From contig NZ_CP022203.1 of assembly GCF_002305895.1 (NCBI RefSeq), forward strand, positions 3,264,501 through 3,328,500: a stretch of 64,000 nt of DNA. The letters run 5' to 3'. The DNA comes from Corallococcus macrosporus DSM 14697. Its GTDB lineage: Bacteria; Myxococcota; Myxococcia; Myxococcales; Myxococcaceae. Each line of letters opens with the position of its first letter. The stretch's first letter is position 1. Shown in pieces: positions 18,351-26,991 of this stretch. The notes under the pieces were generated by a model. That model had not been told where the DNA came from and made no database searches. It worked only from the letters and a program-made list of their open reading frames with translations. The position numbers were made by a program, and so were the translations under genes.

Positions 18351-19490
18351 TTAGCTGACTTCCAACGCCACTGCGTCGAGGTACTCGGCCCCCGAGGAGC
18401 CGGCCAGCGTCGGGTGGTCCGGCGGCAGGCCGGGACGGGCCAGCCGGGTGGCGATGCGCGACTCGCCCTCGCAGGCGGTGGCCACCAGGTCATCGAAGCG
18501 GCCCTGGGGGAGGGGCGGATGGTACCCGGTGACCATCATCCAGCCCCCGTGGCGCGTCCTGCGAAGCGCGTGACGCAGCAACTCCACGAATTCCTCGTCG
18601 GTCGCCACGCCCGGCGTGTCCAGCAGCACCAGGTCGAAGGCGTCTCGGACGGCGCGCAGCACCTGGAGGGGCTTGCCCGTCTCCACCATCACCCGTCCCA
18701 GCAGGCCGTTGGCCTCCGCGTTCTCCCGGGCCAGGTCCGCGGCGTCCGGGTTGGCGTCGAAAGCGAGGATGTGCCGGGCGCCGTGGACGCCCGCGTGGAC
18801 GAAGAGCCCGCCCACGTTGCAGTTCGCGTCCAGCACGCGCGCGCCCTGGGCCATGCGCGCCACGAAGCGGCGGACCTCGCGCTGGTCATACGCGTAGCCC
18901 GTGCCCTGGCCGTACGTGAGGTCCACGGTGAAGCGGGCGCCCAGCTCCAGCAGCCGGCACCAGCGGGGTGGGGTGCCATAGAGGACGTGGGGGCGCTGCG
19001 TGGGCAGGCCCAGCGCCTTGCGGCGCGCGGTGTCGTTGCGCAGCAGCACCGAGCCCGCGCCGGCCACCTCCACCAGCGCCCGCGTCAGCTCCTCGTGGCG
19101 CGCGTCCATGGCGCGGGTGAGCGTCTGCACCACGAAGTGCGTGTCGTAGCGGTCCACGATGAGGCCGGGCAGGCCGTCCCCGTCGTCGTTGACGACGCGG
19201 CAGAAGCGCGGGTCATCCACCAGCCTGCCGCGGCGCTCGAAGGCGCGGCGCAGGTGGCGGGGAATCAGGCCCTCCACCACCTCGTCTGGCTGGCCGAGCC
19301 GCCGCACCGCGTAGGACGCCTCCAGGTCCACGTCGCCCAGGCCCAGCACCGAGCCGTCCTCGTCCCGGAGCTGCACGGGCTCGCCGGGCAGCGGCGTGCC
19401 CTCCATGGAGACGATGTCCTCCCGCCGCAGCCAGGGCGCGCCATGGCGCAGTCGGCGGGCGGCGTCGCGGGACAGATAGGTGCTGAGCAC
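18351..19490 (-). CDS. RlmI-like class I rRNA methyltransferase with PUA domain
   Basis: A 379-residue SAM-dependent methyltransferase of the RlmI/YccW family. An N-terminal PUA-like domain (1-80) precedes the central EEHGI-like fold and a Rossmann domain with GTGYAYDQRE and motif I LDANCNVGG (about 215). Two family hallmarks differ. Motif IV is LLDTPG rather than DPP, and the position of the SCS catalytic cysteine motif reads VTGYHPPL, with no Cys. It may therefore not form m5C. The GTG start at 19490 has GGAG nine bases upstream. The target, probably 23S rRNA, is not proven. Confidence 0.8.
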   Translation of the reverse strand: MLSTYLSRDAARRLRHGAPWLRREDIVSMEGTPLPGEPVQLRDEDGSVLGLGDVDLEASYAVRRLGQPDEVVEGLIPRHLRRAFERRGRLVDDPRFCRVVNDDGDGLPGLIVDRYDTHFVVQTLTRAMDARHEELTRALVEVAGAGSVLLRNDTARRKALGLPTQRPHVLYGTPPRWCRLLELGARFTVDLTYGQGTGYAYDQREVRRFVARMAQGARVLDANCNVGGLFVHAGVHGARHILAFDANPDAADLARENAEANGLLGRVMVETGKPLQVLRAVRDAFDLVLLDTPGVATDEEFVELLRHALRRTRHGGWMMVTGYHPPLPQGRFDDLVATACEGESRIATRLARPGLPPDHPTLAGSSGAEYLDAVALEVS

Positions 19491-19648
19491 GGTGGGTTCT
19501 CCTCTCGCGGCGGCCCGAGGGCACCGGCGCCCGGGGCGTGCTACCAGGGGAGAAGATGGGGTGCTGGCCGCCGGATGGCTGCCCGTCCCGGAGCGCCACG
19601 CCGGGGGGCAGCCGGCCGGGCGGGCGCCTGGGGCGCCCCCGCGGACCC

Positions 19649-20017
19649 TCAGCCGCCGCTGGGGGCGCGCTTGAAGGCCTGGGTCGTGATTTGGAAGAGC
19701 AGGGTGCTGGCCACCAACGCCAGGACGATGCCAATGCCGCGCAGCCGCAGTTCATCCCGGAACACCAGGGACAGGGCCAGCGCGCTCAGCAGCACCACGG
19801 CCGCCACGCGCAGCACCTGCCCCCGCTGCAAGGCCCCGGAGCGCGCGGGCCTCGCCTGGGCCAGGACGGGGATGCTCGCCGCCTTCCGCCAGGTGGTGGC
19901 CGTCTCCTCCCGGACGTCATCCTCCGGGTCCACCAGCCCCTGGACGTAGGCCCGCTCCACGTCCAGCAGGCTGGGGTAGACCAGCTCGCCCTCCGGCGTC
20001 CGCACGACGTATCCCAT
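19649..20017 (-). CDS. Small two-helix membrane protein, unknown function
   Basis: A 122-residue protein not recognised as a named family. The N-terminus (VVRTPEGELVYPSLLDVERAYVQG) looks soluble and resembles a short sensor or substrate-binding strand pattern. Residues about 75-115 form two hydrophobic helices (VAAVVLLSALALSLVF and GIGIVLALVASTLLF), so it is probably in the inner membrane with a cytoplasmic N-terminus. The ATG at 20017 has an excellent upstream GGGAGGAGGG. It lies 22 bp downstream of the flavoprotein gene on the same strand and may be co-transcribed with it. Confidence 0.72.
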   Translation of the reverse strand: MGYVVRTPEGELVYPSLLDVERAYVQGLVDPEDDVREETATTWRKAASIPVLAQARPARSGALQRGQVLRVAAVVLLSALALSLVFRDELRLRGIGIVLALVASTLLFQITTQAFKRAPSGG

Positions 20018-20039
20018 GCGCCCTCCTCCCGGCCGTCCG

Positions 20040-21635
20040 TCAGGACAGTTCGGTGGCAATCTGCTCAGCGACGCGCAGTCCATCAATGGCGGAGGACACG
20101 ATACCGCCCGCGTACCCGCAGCCCTCGCCCGCCGGGTAGAGGCCCTTCATGGACACCGACTGGAGGTCCTCGCCGCGGGTGATGCGCACCGGCGACGAGG
20201 TGCGGCTCTCGATGCCGATGAGCTTGCCCTCCTCGCTGATGAAGCCGCGCATCTTCCGCTCGAAGGTGCGCAGCGCCTGCTTCAGCGACTCGGTGAGCCG
20301 CTCCGGGAAGAGCCGGTTCAGGTCCACGTGCGCCAGGCCGGGGCGGTAGCTGGTGCCGCCCGGGTCCTTCTTCACGCGCCCGGCCAGGTAGTCCGGAATC
20401 GTCTGGGCCGGCGCGTAGAACCTGCCTCCGCCCAGCTCATACGCCTTGGACTCCCAGTGGCGCTGGAACTCCAGGCCCGCCAGCGGCCCGCGGAAGCCCT
20501 CGCGCTCGAAGTCCGCCACGGACACGGACACGACGATGCCCGCGTTGGCGTAGCGCGCGTTGCGCCGCGAGTTGCTCATGCCGTTGGTGCACTGGAGCCC
20601 CTCCTCCGTGGGCGTGGGCACCACGATGCCGCCGGGGCACATGCAGAACGAGTAGACGCCGCGCACCTCGCCGTCCACCTCCAGGTTCTCCGCCAGCTTG
20701 TAGTCCGCCGGGGGCAGGCGCGGGTTCTTCGCCGCGTTGCCGTACTGGATGCTGTTGATGAGCGTCTGCGGGTGCTCGGCGCGGAAGCCCAGCGCGAAGG
20801 GCTTGGCCTCCACGATGACGCGGCCGTCGGCGGCGAAGCGCTCGTACAGCTCGCGCGCGGAGTTGCCGGGGGCCAGGATGACGCGGTTGCTCTCCAGCGT
20901 GCGGCCGTCGGACAGCTTCACGCCGGCCACGTGGCCGTCCTTGTAGAGCAGGTCCTCCACGCGCGTGCCGAAGTGGACCTCGCAGCCGCCGGCGATGAGC
21001 TCCTCGCGCAGCTTCGCCACCGCGCCGGGCAGCAGGTCCGAGCCGATGTGCGGCTTGCCGTCGATGAGGATCTGATCCGGCGCGCCGTAGCGGGCGAAGG
21101 CTTCAATGACCTTGCGCACCATGGGGTGGTTGATGCGCGTGGACAGCTTGCCGTCCGTGTACGCGCCCGCGCCGCCCTCGCCGAAGTTCATGTTGCTTTC
21201 GGGGTCCAGCGTCCCGTCGCGCATGAGCTTCGCCACGTCCTTGCGGCGCGACACCACCTCCCGGCCCCGCTCCAGCAGGATGCTGCGCACGCCGCGCTCC
21301 AGCAGGCCCAGCGCGGCGAAGAGCCCCGCGGGGCCCGTGCCGACGATGATGGGCCACTGCTCCGGCGCCTTCACCGGGGCCAGCGGCTCCGGCGCGGGGG
21401 GCGCCTCGCCCACGTCCGGCGGCAGCTTCGTGGGCTGCTTGCCCCGGGCCAGCTCCACCTCCAGCGTGTAGATGTAGCGCGGGCTGCCCTTCTTCCGCGC
21501 GTCCAGCACGGAGCGCACCACGCGCACGGACGCGAGGTCGGAGCGGGTGACGCCCAGCTTCTCCGCGGCGCGCTGACCGAGCAGCTCCTCCGGCTCGTCC
21601 AGCCACAGCCCGATGTTGTTCACCCGATACGCCAT
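20040..21635 (-). CDS. COG2509-type FAD-dependent dehydrogenase
   Basis: A 531-residue flavoprotein. The FAD-binding GxGxxG motif is GTGPAGLFAALGL near residue 95. It is followed by LERG (the end of strand two) and the signature NFGEGGAGAYTDGKL. Near the C-terminus, LYPAGEGCGYAGGIVSSA binds the FAD ribityl/pyrophosphate. An N-terminal ferredoxin-like segment (about 1-80) is usual for this group. The substrate is unknown. The ATG at 21635 is favoured by AGGAG nine bases upstream; another ATG at 21641 is closer to it. The open frame to 21818 upstream lacks family sequence. Confidence 0.85.
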   Translation of the reverse strand: MAYRVNNIGLWLDEPEELLGQRAAEKLGVTRSDLASVRVVRSVLDARKKGSPRYIYTLEVELARGKQPTKLPPDVGEAPPAPEPLAPVKAPEQWPIIVGTGPAGLFAALGLLERGVRSILLERGREVVSRRKDVAKLMRDGTLDPESNMNFGEGGAGAYTDGKLSTRINHPMVRKVIEAFARYGAPDQILIDGKPHIGSDLLPGAVAKLREELIAGGCEVHFGTRVEDLLYKDGHVAGVKLSDGRTLESNRVILAPGNSARELYERFAADGRVIVEAKPFALGFRAEHPQTLINSIQYGNAAKNPRLPPADYKLAENLEVDGEVRGVYSFCMCPGGIVVPTPTEEGLQCTNGMSNSRRNARYANAGIVVSVSVADFEREGFRGPLAGLEFQRHWESKAYELGGGRFYAPAQTIPDYLAGRVKKDPGGTSYRPGLAHVDLNRLFPERLTESLKQALRTFERKMRGFISEEGKLIGIESRTSSPVRITRGEDLQSVSMKGLYPAGEGCGYAGGIVSSAIDGLRVAEQIATELS

Positions 21636-21934
21636 GGCCATCCGCTCCTGGTGGGGCGCGTATGTCGCCGCCCCGTTGAAAGATTGCAAGCCCTTGAAAT
21701 CCGGGTGCGAACCCGCTGATGCACCCCCCCGCGCCAATCCCCCATTCCTCCGAGGACTGCGCAACCGCGTTCGCACTGCCCTCCAGGGCCGTTCGGGGCC
21801 CTGGTCTACTTCAACCACCGGGAAATGTTGAGGAATCCGTTTGGAAGAGAATGGCTGGCACGGGGGTTGAAACAGGGCCGGACCGTGATTAGGCGGCGTC
21901 GCTCCTTCCCGGCCGCTTTTTGGAGGAACTGACC
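21636..21934. other. Divergent intergenic region
   Basis: About 300 bp between the flavoprotein gene (minus) and the 67-residue gene (plus). It is visibly richer in A and T than its surroundings, for example around 21680-21720 and 21820-21900, as expected for promoters in both directions. I did not find a convincing -35/-10 pair or an open frame with coding character. Confidence 0.5.
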
Positions 21935-22138
21935 TTGAGCACCGATCAAAAGGGCACCCGGATCCTGGCGCGCACCTTCTTCAACCAGCTGCGCGCGAGC
22001 GGCTATACCCCGCACCAGGTGATTGGCATCGCCACGGAGCTGCTCGAGCTGGTGACGACGGACCTCAAGGAAGGCGACAAGGCCGCGGCCGTCCAGGCGG
22101 CGCAGGAGCAGGCCCCGGAGCTTCGCCCCAACGCCTGA
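21935..22138 (+). CDS. Small conserved-looking protein, 67 residues
   Basis: A short hydrophilic, mostly helical protein (STDQKGTRILARTFFNQL, then TPHQVIGIATELLELV). No metal-binding or DNA-binding motif is evident. The start is set by the ribosome site: GGAGGA at 21922-21927 lies eight bases before the TTG at 21935. The longer frame from the TTG at 21920 would begin inside that site. TTG as a start may keep expression low. The helix pattern could be a small helix-bundle regulator, but no function is assigned. Confidence 0.7.
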   Translation: MSTDQKGTRILARTFFNQLRASGYTPHQVIGIATELLELVTTDLKEGDKAAAVQAAQEQAPELRPNA

Positions 22139-22157
22139 GGTCCACAGCGCTTCTCCC

Positions 22158-22203
22158 CGCGGGCGCGCGGGCTCCGGACGGGTTTCCGGGGCTCCCGCCC
22201 GCG
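22158..22203. repeat. Inverted repeat between convergent genes
   Basis: CGCGGGC at 22158-22164 pairs with GCCCGCG at 22197-22203. The inner segment can extend the hairpin (GGG...CCC, CCGGA...TTCCGG). It sits between the 67-residue gene and the convergent diacylglycerol kinase gene, so it may help end transcription from both sides. There is no T-tract. Confidence 0.35.
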
Positions 22204-22232
22204 TGTGGAGGAAGCTTCAACGGATTGCTGAA

Positions 22233-22889
22233 TCAGGCGCGGGGCGCCGCGTCCTGCTCCCGCCTCCGCTGGTACGCAGCCGCTCCGGCGACAAAGAGCA
22301 GACCCGCGGTGAGGGCGCTGAAGACGCTGCTGGCCGTCTGCATGGCCTGGAGCGCCATCAGCGCGCCGCCCGCGACGAAGGCGGCTCCATCCACCCACAC
22401 GGGCCGGCGCTGGGGCAGCACCAGCACCAGGATGCAGGCCGTCAGCGGCAGGCCCAGCGCCACCTGACGGACGATGGCGTCGGTGCTGGTGCGGACCGTC
22501 TCCCAGTTGTGCACCAGGATGGCGGCGAAGATGACCACCGTGCCCAGCGCGAGCACCAGCACGCCCGCGGCGGCCGCGTCCTTGGCCAGCCGGGCCTTCT
22601 CGTCGAACTGCTGGACGGCCAGGTCCACCAGGTGCTCCAGCGCGCTGTTGAGGATTTCGGCGAAGAAGATGAGCAGGACGCAGAAGATGAGCGTCACCTT
22701 CTCCGCCAGCCCCAGCGCGATGCCGCTGCCCACCAGCCCCACCAGCACGGCGGCGATGAGGTGCACGCGCATGTTGCGCTGGTAGATGACGGTGTGGATG
22801 AGCCCCGCCCACGCGTGCCCGAACGAGGCCAGCAGCCCCGAGCCATGACGGGGTGGGAAGGACGTGGGTGGCCGGGGAGGTGCGTTCAT
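22233..22889 (-). CDS. Diacylglycerol kinase family membrane protein, long form
   Basis: A 218-residue integral membrane protein. Residues 20-130 match the prokaryotic DgkA/undecaprenol kinase fold. They include the amphipathic start SFGHAWAGLIHTVIYQRNMR, three transmembrane helices and the catalytic-type segment EILNSALEHLVDL near residue 80 (ENTAIE-like in relatives). The C-terminal 90 residues add two or three further hydrophobic helices not present in E. coli DgkA (about 120 residues). Family role: phosphorylation of diacylglycerol or undecaprenol. The extension is unexplained. The start is the ATG at 22889. Confidence 0.85.
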   Translation of the reverse strand: MNAPPRPPTSFPPRHGSGLLASFGHAWAGLIHTVIYQRNMRVHLIAAVLVGLVGSGIALGLAEKVTLIFCVLLIFFAEILNSALEHLVDLAVQQFDEKARLAKDAAAAGVLVLALGTVVIFAAILVHNWETVRTSTDAIVRQVALGLPLTACILVLVLPQRRPVWVDGAAFVAGGALMALQAMQTASSVFSALTAGLLFVAGAAAYQRRREQDAAPRA

Positions 22890-22967
22890 CGATGGCGAAA
22901 GCGCGGGGGAGGCTAGCACCCGCGAGCCGGATTGCCCCGTCGTCGTGAAGGGGTATGGTCCGACCCT

Positions 22968-25847
22968 GTGAATGCCCCTTCCTACCCTCTTCGTGTCCGT
23001 CTGGGTGGCGCACTTCTCGCGCTGGTGTTGACTTCCTCCCTGGCCCGCGCCGAACCCGCCGCCGCGCACGACCATTCGCTCGACGAGGGGGCGTGTGGCC
23101 TGGAGCCGCCGGGCGCGTGGTACGTGCCCATGCCCGGGCCCCGGCCACATGAGACACGCCGCCTGTCCGCCGCGGAGCCGCCCGTGGTCCGGCGTGAGCC
23201 GCGCACGAGCGCCTCGGGCACGAAGGCGGGCCTGCCGCAGACGCGCCAGCGCGTAGGCGCGCTCTCCGGCAAGGTGGTGTACCTGAGCCCCGGCCACGGC
23301 TTCACGCGCAGCGCGCCGCTGAGCCGCTGGGCCACGCAGCGGCCCAACACCTGGGCCGTGGTGGAGGACCTCATCTCCGCCGAGGTGCTCAACCAGTACC
23401 TGCTGCCCATGCTGACGGGCGCGGGCGCCACCGTGGTGCCCCTGCGCGAGCCGGACCTCAACCGGCACATGGCCATCGTCGACGACGGGCAGGCGGGCTA
23501 CGCCGAGGACGGCGCCGGCTTCGAGTCCTCCGCGCAGCCGGGCTGGGCCACGCCGCCCACGCCCATGGGCAACGGGGTGGAGCCCTTCGGGCTGGGCACC
23601 ACGCGGCTGATGGCCACCGCGCGCGCCGCCACCGCGAGCGCCACCTGGACGCCGGAGCTCCCCGCGGAGGGCAGCTACCACGTCTACGTCTCCTACGCGG
23701 CGGACCCCAGCCGCGCGCCGGACGCGCACTACGTGGTGAAGCACGCGGGCGGTGAGAGCCACTTCCGCGTCAACCAGCGCCGCCACGGCGGGACGTGGGT
23801 GCTGCTGGGGCGCTTCTACTTCAAGGCGGGGCAGCACCCGGACTCCGGCGCGGTGGTGGCGCTGAACGACACGGCGGAGGGCGGCACGGTGTCGCTGGAC
23901 GCGGTGCGCTTCGGCGGGGGCAGCGGCGTCATCGGTGATGACGCCATGGCGCCCCTGCCGCGGCCCCGCTACGAGGAGTCCGCGCGCTACCACGTGCAGT
24001 TCAGCGGCGCGCCCTTCGAGGTGTACGCGCCCTCCGGTGCCAACGCGCTGTCCAACGAGCGCAACGCGGACGTCACCGCGCGCCCGCGCTTCGCCGCGTG
24101 GCTGCATGAGGAGGGCGAGGACGCGGTGTACCTGGCGTGGCACACCAACGCGTCCCTGTCGGGCAGCGTGTCCGGGACGGAGGCCTACGTGTACGGGCCC
24201 AACCCGGTGGACGGTACGCTCGACTTCACGGGTGTCCCAGGCAGCGACGTGCTGGCGCAAGCGCTGCTGGACGAGTTCGCGCGGGACCTGCGCCGCGAGG
24301 TGGACCCGAGCTGGCGGGTGCGCAACCTGCGCTCGGCGAACCTGGGCGAGGTGAACCCCAGGCACAACGACGAGATGCCGTCCGTGCTGCTGGAGGTCGC
24401 CTACCACGACAACGTCACCGATTCGAACCGGCTGAAGGAGCCGGTGTTCCGCCGGGTGGCCGCGCGCGCCATCCTCCAGGGCCTCATCAAGTACTACGCG
24501 GCCCGGGACGGCGTGCCCGTCGTCCTGCCGCCGGAGGCCCCGGAGGCGGTGGCCGCGCTCAACGGCAGCGCCGGGACGGTGGAGCTGCGCTGGGCGGCGC
24601 CGCCGGCCAACCCGGACGAGGAGGGCCGCGACGCGCCCACGGGCTACCGCGTGTACCAGAGCGCGGACGGGCTGGGCTGGGATGACGGCACGGACGAGGC
24701 GGGCCTGTCCTTCCGCGCCACGCTGGCGCCTGGCACCACGCGCTACTTCCGCGTGGCCGCGGTGAGCGCCGGCGGCGAGGGCTTCCCGTCCCCCACCGTG
24801 GGCGTGCGGACGCCGGCCGGCGAGGAGGCGGCGCCGGTGCTGGTGGTCAACGGCTTCGAGCGGCTGGACGCGGCCCAGGCCTGCGCCGAGGCCCTCGACA
24901 ACTACGACCTGGCGGCGCCCGTGCGCCTGCTGCTGGAGACGATGAATGACGGCACCTATGTGCGTCGGCACGGCGCCGCGCTGGCGCACGCGGGCCTGGC
25001 CTTCGACAGCGCGACGCGCGCGGCGGTGGCGGCGAACCTGGTGACGGTGGGCGGGCCCTACCGGCTGGTGGACTGGTTCACCGGCCGGGGTGGGGCGGGG
25101 GGCGCCGGGCCCTCCCGCGAGGAGCAGGACGCCCTGCGCGGCTTCGTGATGCAGGGCGGGCACCTGCTCCTGTCGGGCAGCCACGTGACGTCCGCGCTGG
25201 CCGTGGGCTCGGTCGAGGACCAGGCCTTCCTGGCGGACATCCTCCGCGCGGCGCCGGGCGGCGCGGGCAGCTGGCCCCCTCCCTTCTCCGTGGAAGGCCT
25301 GCCGGGGGAGTGGCTGGCGCAGCTCTCCGGGGTGGGCCTGGATGACGGCACGCGGGGCGGCTACGCGGTGGGCGTCACGGACGTGCTGATGCCCGCGTCG
25401 GGGGGCACGCGGGTGCTGCGCTACGCGGGGACGGGCATGGCGGCGGGCGTGGCGTCCGCGCCCAACGGACGGGTGCTGCTGCTGGGCATGCCCTTCGAGG
25501 GCATCGTCAGTCCCGTGCATCGCGCCGGGCTCCTGTCCTCGTTCCTGGTGCAGGCGGGCCTGCTGACCGAAGCGCCCCCGCCGCCGGCCGGGGAATCCGG
25601 CGCGGCGGGCCTGCTCACCGCCTGCGTGACGGCGCGGGGCGTGGATCCGCACCCGCCGCCGGAGCCCGAGCCCGAGCCGGAGCCCGAGCCCCACGTCGTG
25701 GACGTGCTGCCGCAGTTCTATCCGCTGGGCGATGCTGGCTGTGGCTGCGGGGCGGGTGGGGGAACGGGCACCGCGCTCTGGGTGTTGCTCGGGGTGATTG
25801 TTCAGCTTCGGCGTGCGCGCCGTCGCGGGGATGACGCCGGGCGTTGA
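22968..25847 (+). CDS. Secreted N-acetylmuramoyl-L-alanine amidase-like protein with FN3 and MYXO-CTERM tail
   Basis: A 959-residue exported protein. A signal peptide (1-28: basic, hydrophobic core, ARA cleavage) is followed by an amidase_3-like catalytic domain. Its zinc ligands appear as SPGHG (about 108), AWHTN (about 391) and LLEVAYHDN (about 476), interrupted by an inserted beta-rich domain (about 200-310). An FN3 domain (about 525-612) precedes a further alpha/beta domain (about 620-880). The tail has a PEPEPEPEP linker, then CGCG, a hydrophobic helix and an Arg cluster, the MYXO-CTERM sorting pattern. The role is probably peptidoglycan cleavage at the surface. The GTG at 22968 is chosen because it starts the signal peptide. 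Confidence 0.85.
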   Translation: MNAPSYPLRVRLGGALLALVLTSSLARAEPAAAHDHSLDEGACGLEPPGAWYVPMPGPRPHETRRLSAAEPPVVRREPRTSASGTKAGLPQTRQRVGALSGKVVYLSPGHGFTRSAPLSRWATQRPNTWAVVEDLISAEVLNQYLLPMLTGAGATVVPLREPDLNRHMAIVDDGQAGYAEDGAGFESSAQPGWATPPTPMGNGVEPFGLGTTRLMATARAATASATWTPELPAEGSYHVYVSYAADPSRAPDAHYVVKHAGGESHFRVNQRRHGGTWVLLGRFYFKAGQHPDSGAVVALNDTAEGGTVSLDAVRFGGGSGVIGDDAMAPLPRPRYEESARYHVQFSGAPFEVYAPSGANALSNERNADVTARPRFAAWLHEEGEDAVYLAWHTNASLSGSVSGTEAYVYGPNPVDGTLDFTGVPGSDVLAQALLDEFARDLRREVDPSWRVRNLRSANLGEVNPRHNDEMPSVLLEVAYHDNVTDSNRLKEPVFRRVAARAILQGLIKYYAARDGVPVVLPPEAPEAVAALNGSAGTVELRWAAPPANPDEEGRDAPTGYRVYQSADGLGWDDGTDEAGLSFRATLAPGTTRYFRVAAVSAGGEGFPSPTVGVRTPAGEEAAPVLVVNGFERLDAAQACAEALDNYDLAAPVRLLLETMNDGTYVRRHGAALAHAGLAFDSATRAAVAANLVTVGGPYRLVDWFTGRGGAGGAGPSREEQDALRGFVMQGGHLLLSGSHVTSALAVGSVEDQAFLADILRAAPGGAGSWPPPFSVEGLPGEWLAQLSGVGLDDGTRGGYAVGVTDVLMPASGGTRVLRYAGTGMAAGVASAPNGRVLLLGMPFEGIVSPVHRAGLLSSFLVQAGLLTEAPPPPAGESGAAGLLTACVTARGVDPHPPPEPEPEPEPEPHVVDVLPQFYPLGDAGCGCGAGGGTGTALWVLLGVIVQLRRARRRGDDAGR

Positions 25848-25872
25848 CTCGGCGGGTCGCGATGCCTACGGT
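25844..25872 (+). promoter_or_regulatory. Candidate sigma-70-type promoter of the gap operon
   Basis: TTGACT at 25844-25849 and TACGGT at 25867-25872 are separated by 17 bp. The -35 matches consensus at five of six positions; the -10 is weak (three of six). It lies about 70 bp before the gap start, overlapping the stop codon of the amidase gene. Confidence 0.38.
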
Positions 25873-25941
25873 CGGCCGCCCTCGATTTTGACGTGACGAC
25901 CCGTGGGCGCGTGGCGCCCACCACTCAAGGAGACGACGAAC

Positions 25942-26952
25942 ATGGCTACCCGCATTGCCATCAATGGCTTTGGCCGCATCGGTCGCTGCATCCTCCGCGC
26001 GGTGCTCAGCCGCAAGGAGGACCTCGAGATTGTCGCCATCAACGACCTCGACAAGCCCGCGGCGCTGGCGCACCTGTTCAAGTACGACTCCGTGCACCGC
26101 ACCTGGCCGGGCACGGTGAAGGCGACGGAGAAGGGCATCGTGGTGGACGGCAAGGAGATCACCGTCACCGCGGAGAAGGACCCCACGGCGCTGCCCTGGA
26201 AGAGCCTCAACGTGGACGTGGTGCTGGAGTGCACCGGCCGCTTCACCGCGCGTGACGCGGCGGAGAAGCACCTGAAGGCGGGCGCGAAGAAGGTCATCAT
26301 CTCCGCCCCCGCCAAGGGCCCGGACATCACCATCGCCTACGGCATCAACCACAACGAGTACGACCCCGCGAAGCACCACGTCATCTCGAACGCCTCGTGC
26401 ACCACCAACTGCCTGGCGCCCATCGCCAAGGTGCTGGTGGACAACTTCGGCATCGAGAAGGGCCTGATGACCACGGTCCACAGCTACACCAACGACCAGC
26501 GCATCCTGGACCTCACTCACGAGGACATGCGCCGCGCCCGCGCCGCCGCGCTCTCCATGATTCCCACCAGCACCGGCGCCGCGAAGGCCATTGGTGAGGT
26601 GATTCCGCAGCTCAAGGGCAAGATGCACGGCCTGGCCGTCCGCGTCCCCACCCCGAACGTGTCCCTGGTGGACCTCACGGTGAACACCGAGAAGAAGGTC
26701 ACCGCCGAGGCCGTCATCGAGGCCTTCCGCAAGGCCGCCGAGGGCCCGCTCAAGGGCGTGCTGGAGTTCAGCGACGCGCTGACGGTGTCGGTGGACTACA
26801 ACGGCAACCCGCACTCGGCCATCTTCGACTCCACGAACTGCTTCGTGATGGGCGACAACCTGCTCAAGGTCATGGCCTGGTACGACAACGAGTGGGGCTT
26901 CTCCAACCGCATGGTGGACACGGCGAAGTTCCTCGTCTCCAAGGGCGTCTAG
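25942..26952 (+). CDS. gap: Glyceraldehyde-3-phosphate dehydrogenase, type I
   Basis: Glycolytic enzyme that converts glyceraldehyde-3-phosphate to 1,3-bisphosphoglycerate with NAD. The 336-residue product has the Rossmann start INGFGRIGR, the catalytic SNASCTTNCLAP with Cys and following Asn, and WYDNEWGFSNRM at the C-terminus. The length is normal. The ATG has AAGGAG upstream. It is the first gene of the glycolytic run gap-pgk-tpiA, all closely spaced on the plus strand. Confidence 0.97.
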   Translation: MATRIAINGFGRIGRCILRAVLSRKEDLEIVAINDLDKPAALAHLFKYDSVHRTWPGTVKATEKGIVVDGKEITVTAEKDPTALPWKSLNVDVVLECTGRFTARDAAEKHLKAGAKKVIISAPAKGPDITIAYGINHNEYDPAKHHVISNASCTTNCLAPIAKVLVDNFGIEKGLMTTVHSYTNDQRILDLTHEDMRRARAAALSMIPTSTGAAKAIGEVIPQLKGKMHGLAVRVPTPNVSLVDLTVNTEKKVTAEAVIEAFRKAAEGPLKGVLEFSDALTVSVDYNGNPHSAIFDSTNCFVMGDNLLKVMAWYDNEWGFSNRMVDTAKFLVSKGV

Positions 26953-26991
26953 TCCCAAGGGCGTCCAGGGCACCGAGAGGGAAGGACCGAG

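Noticed and set aside
21642-21818. N-terminal extension of the COG2509 flavoprotein
   Set aside because: No ribosome site and no family sequence. The good AGGAG lies in front of the ATG at 21635.
22890-25694. Minus-strand open frame of more than 900 codons upstream of the diacylglycerol kinase
   Set aside because: Antisense to the amidase, which has a signal peptide, zinc motifs and sorting tail. The antisense translation is His/Arg/Gln-rich without motifs.
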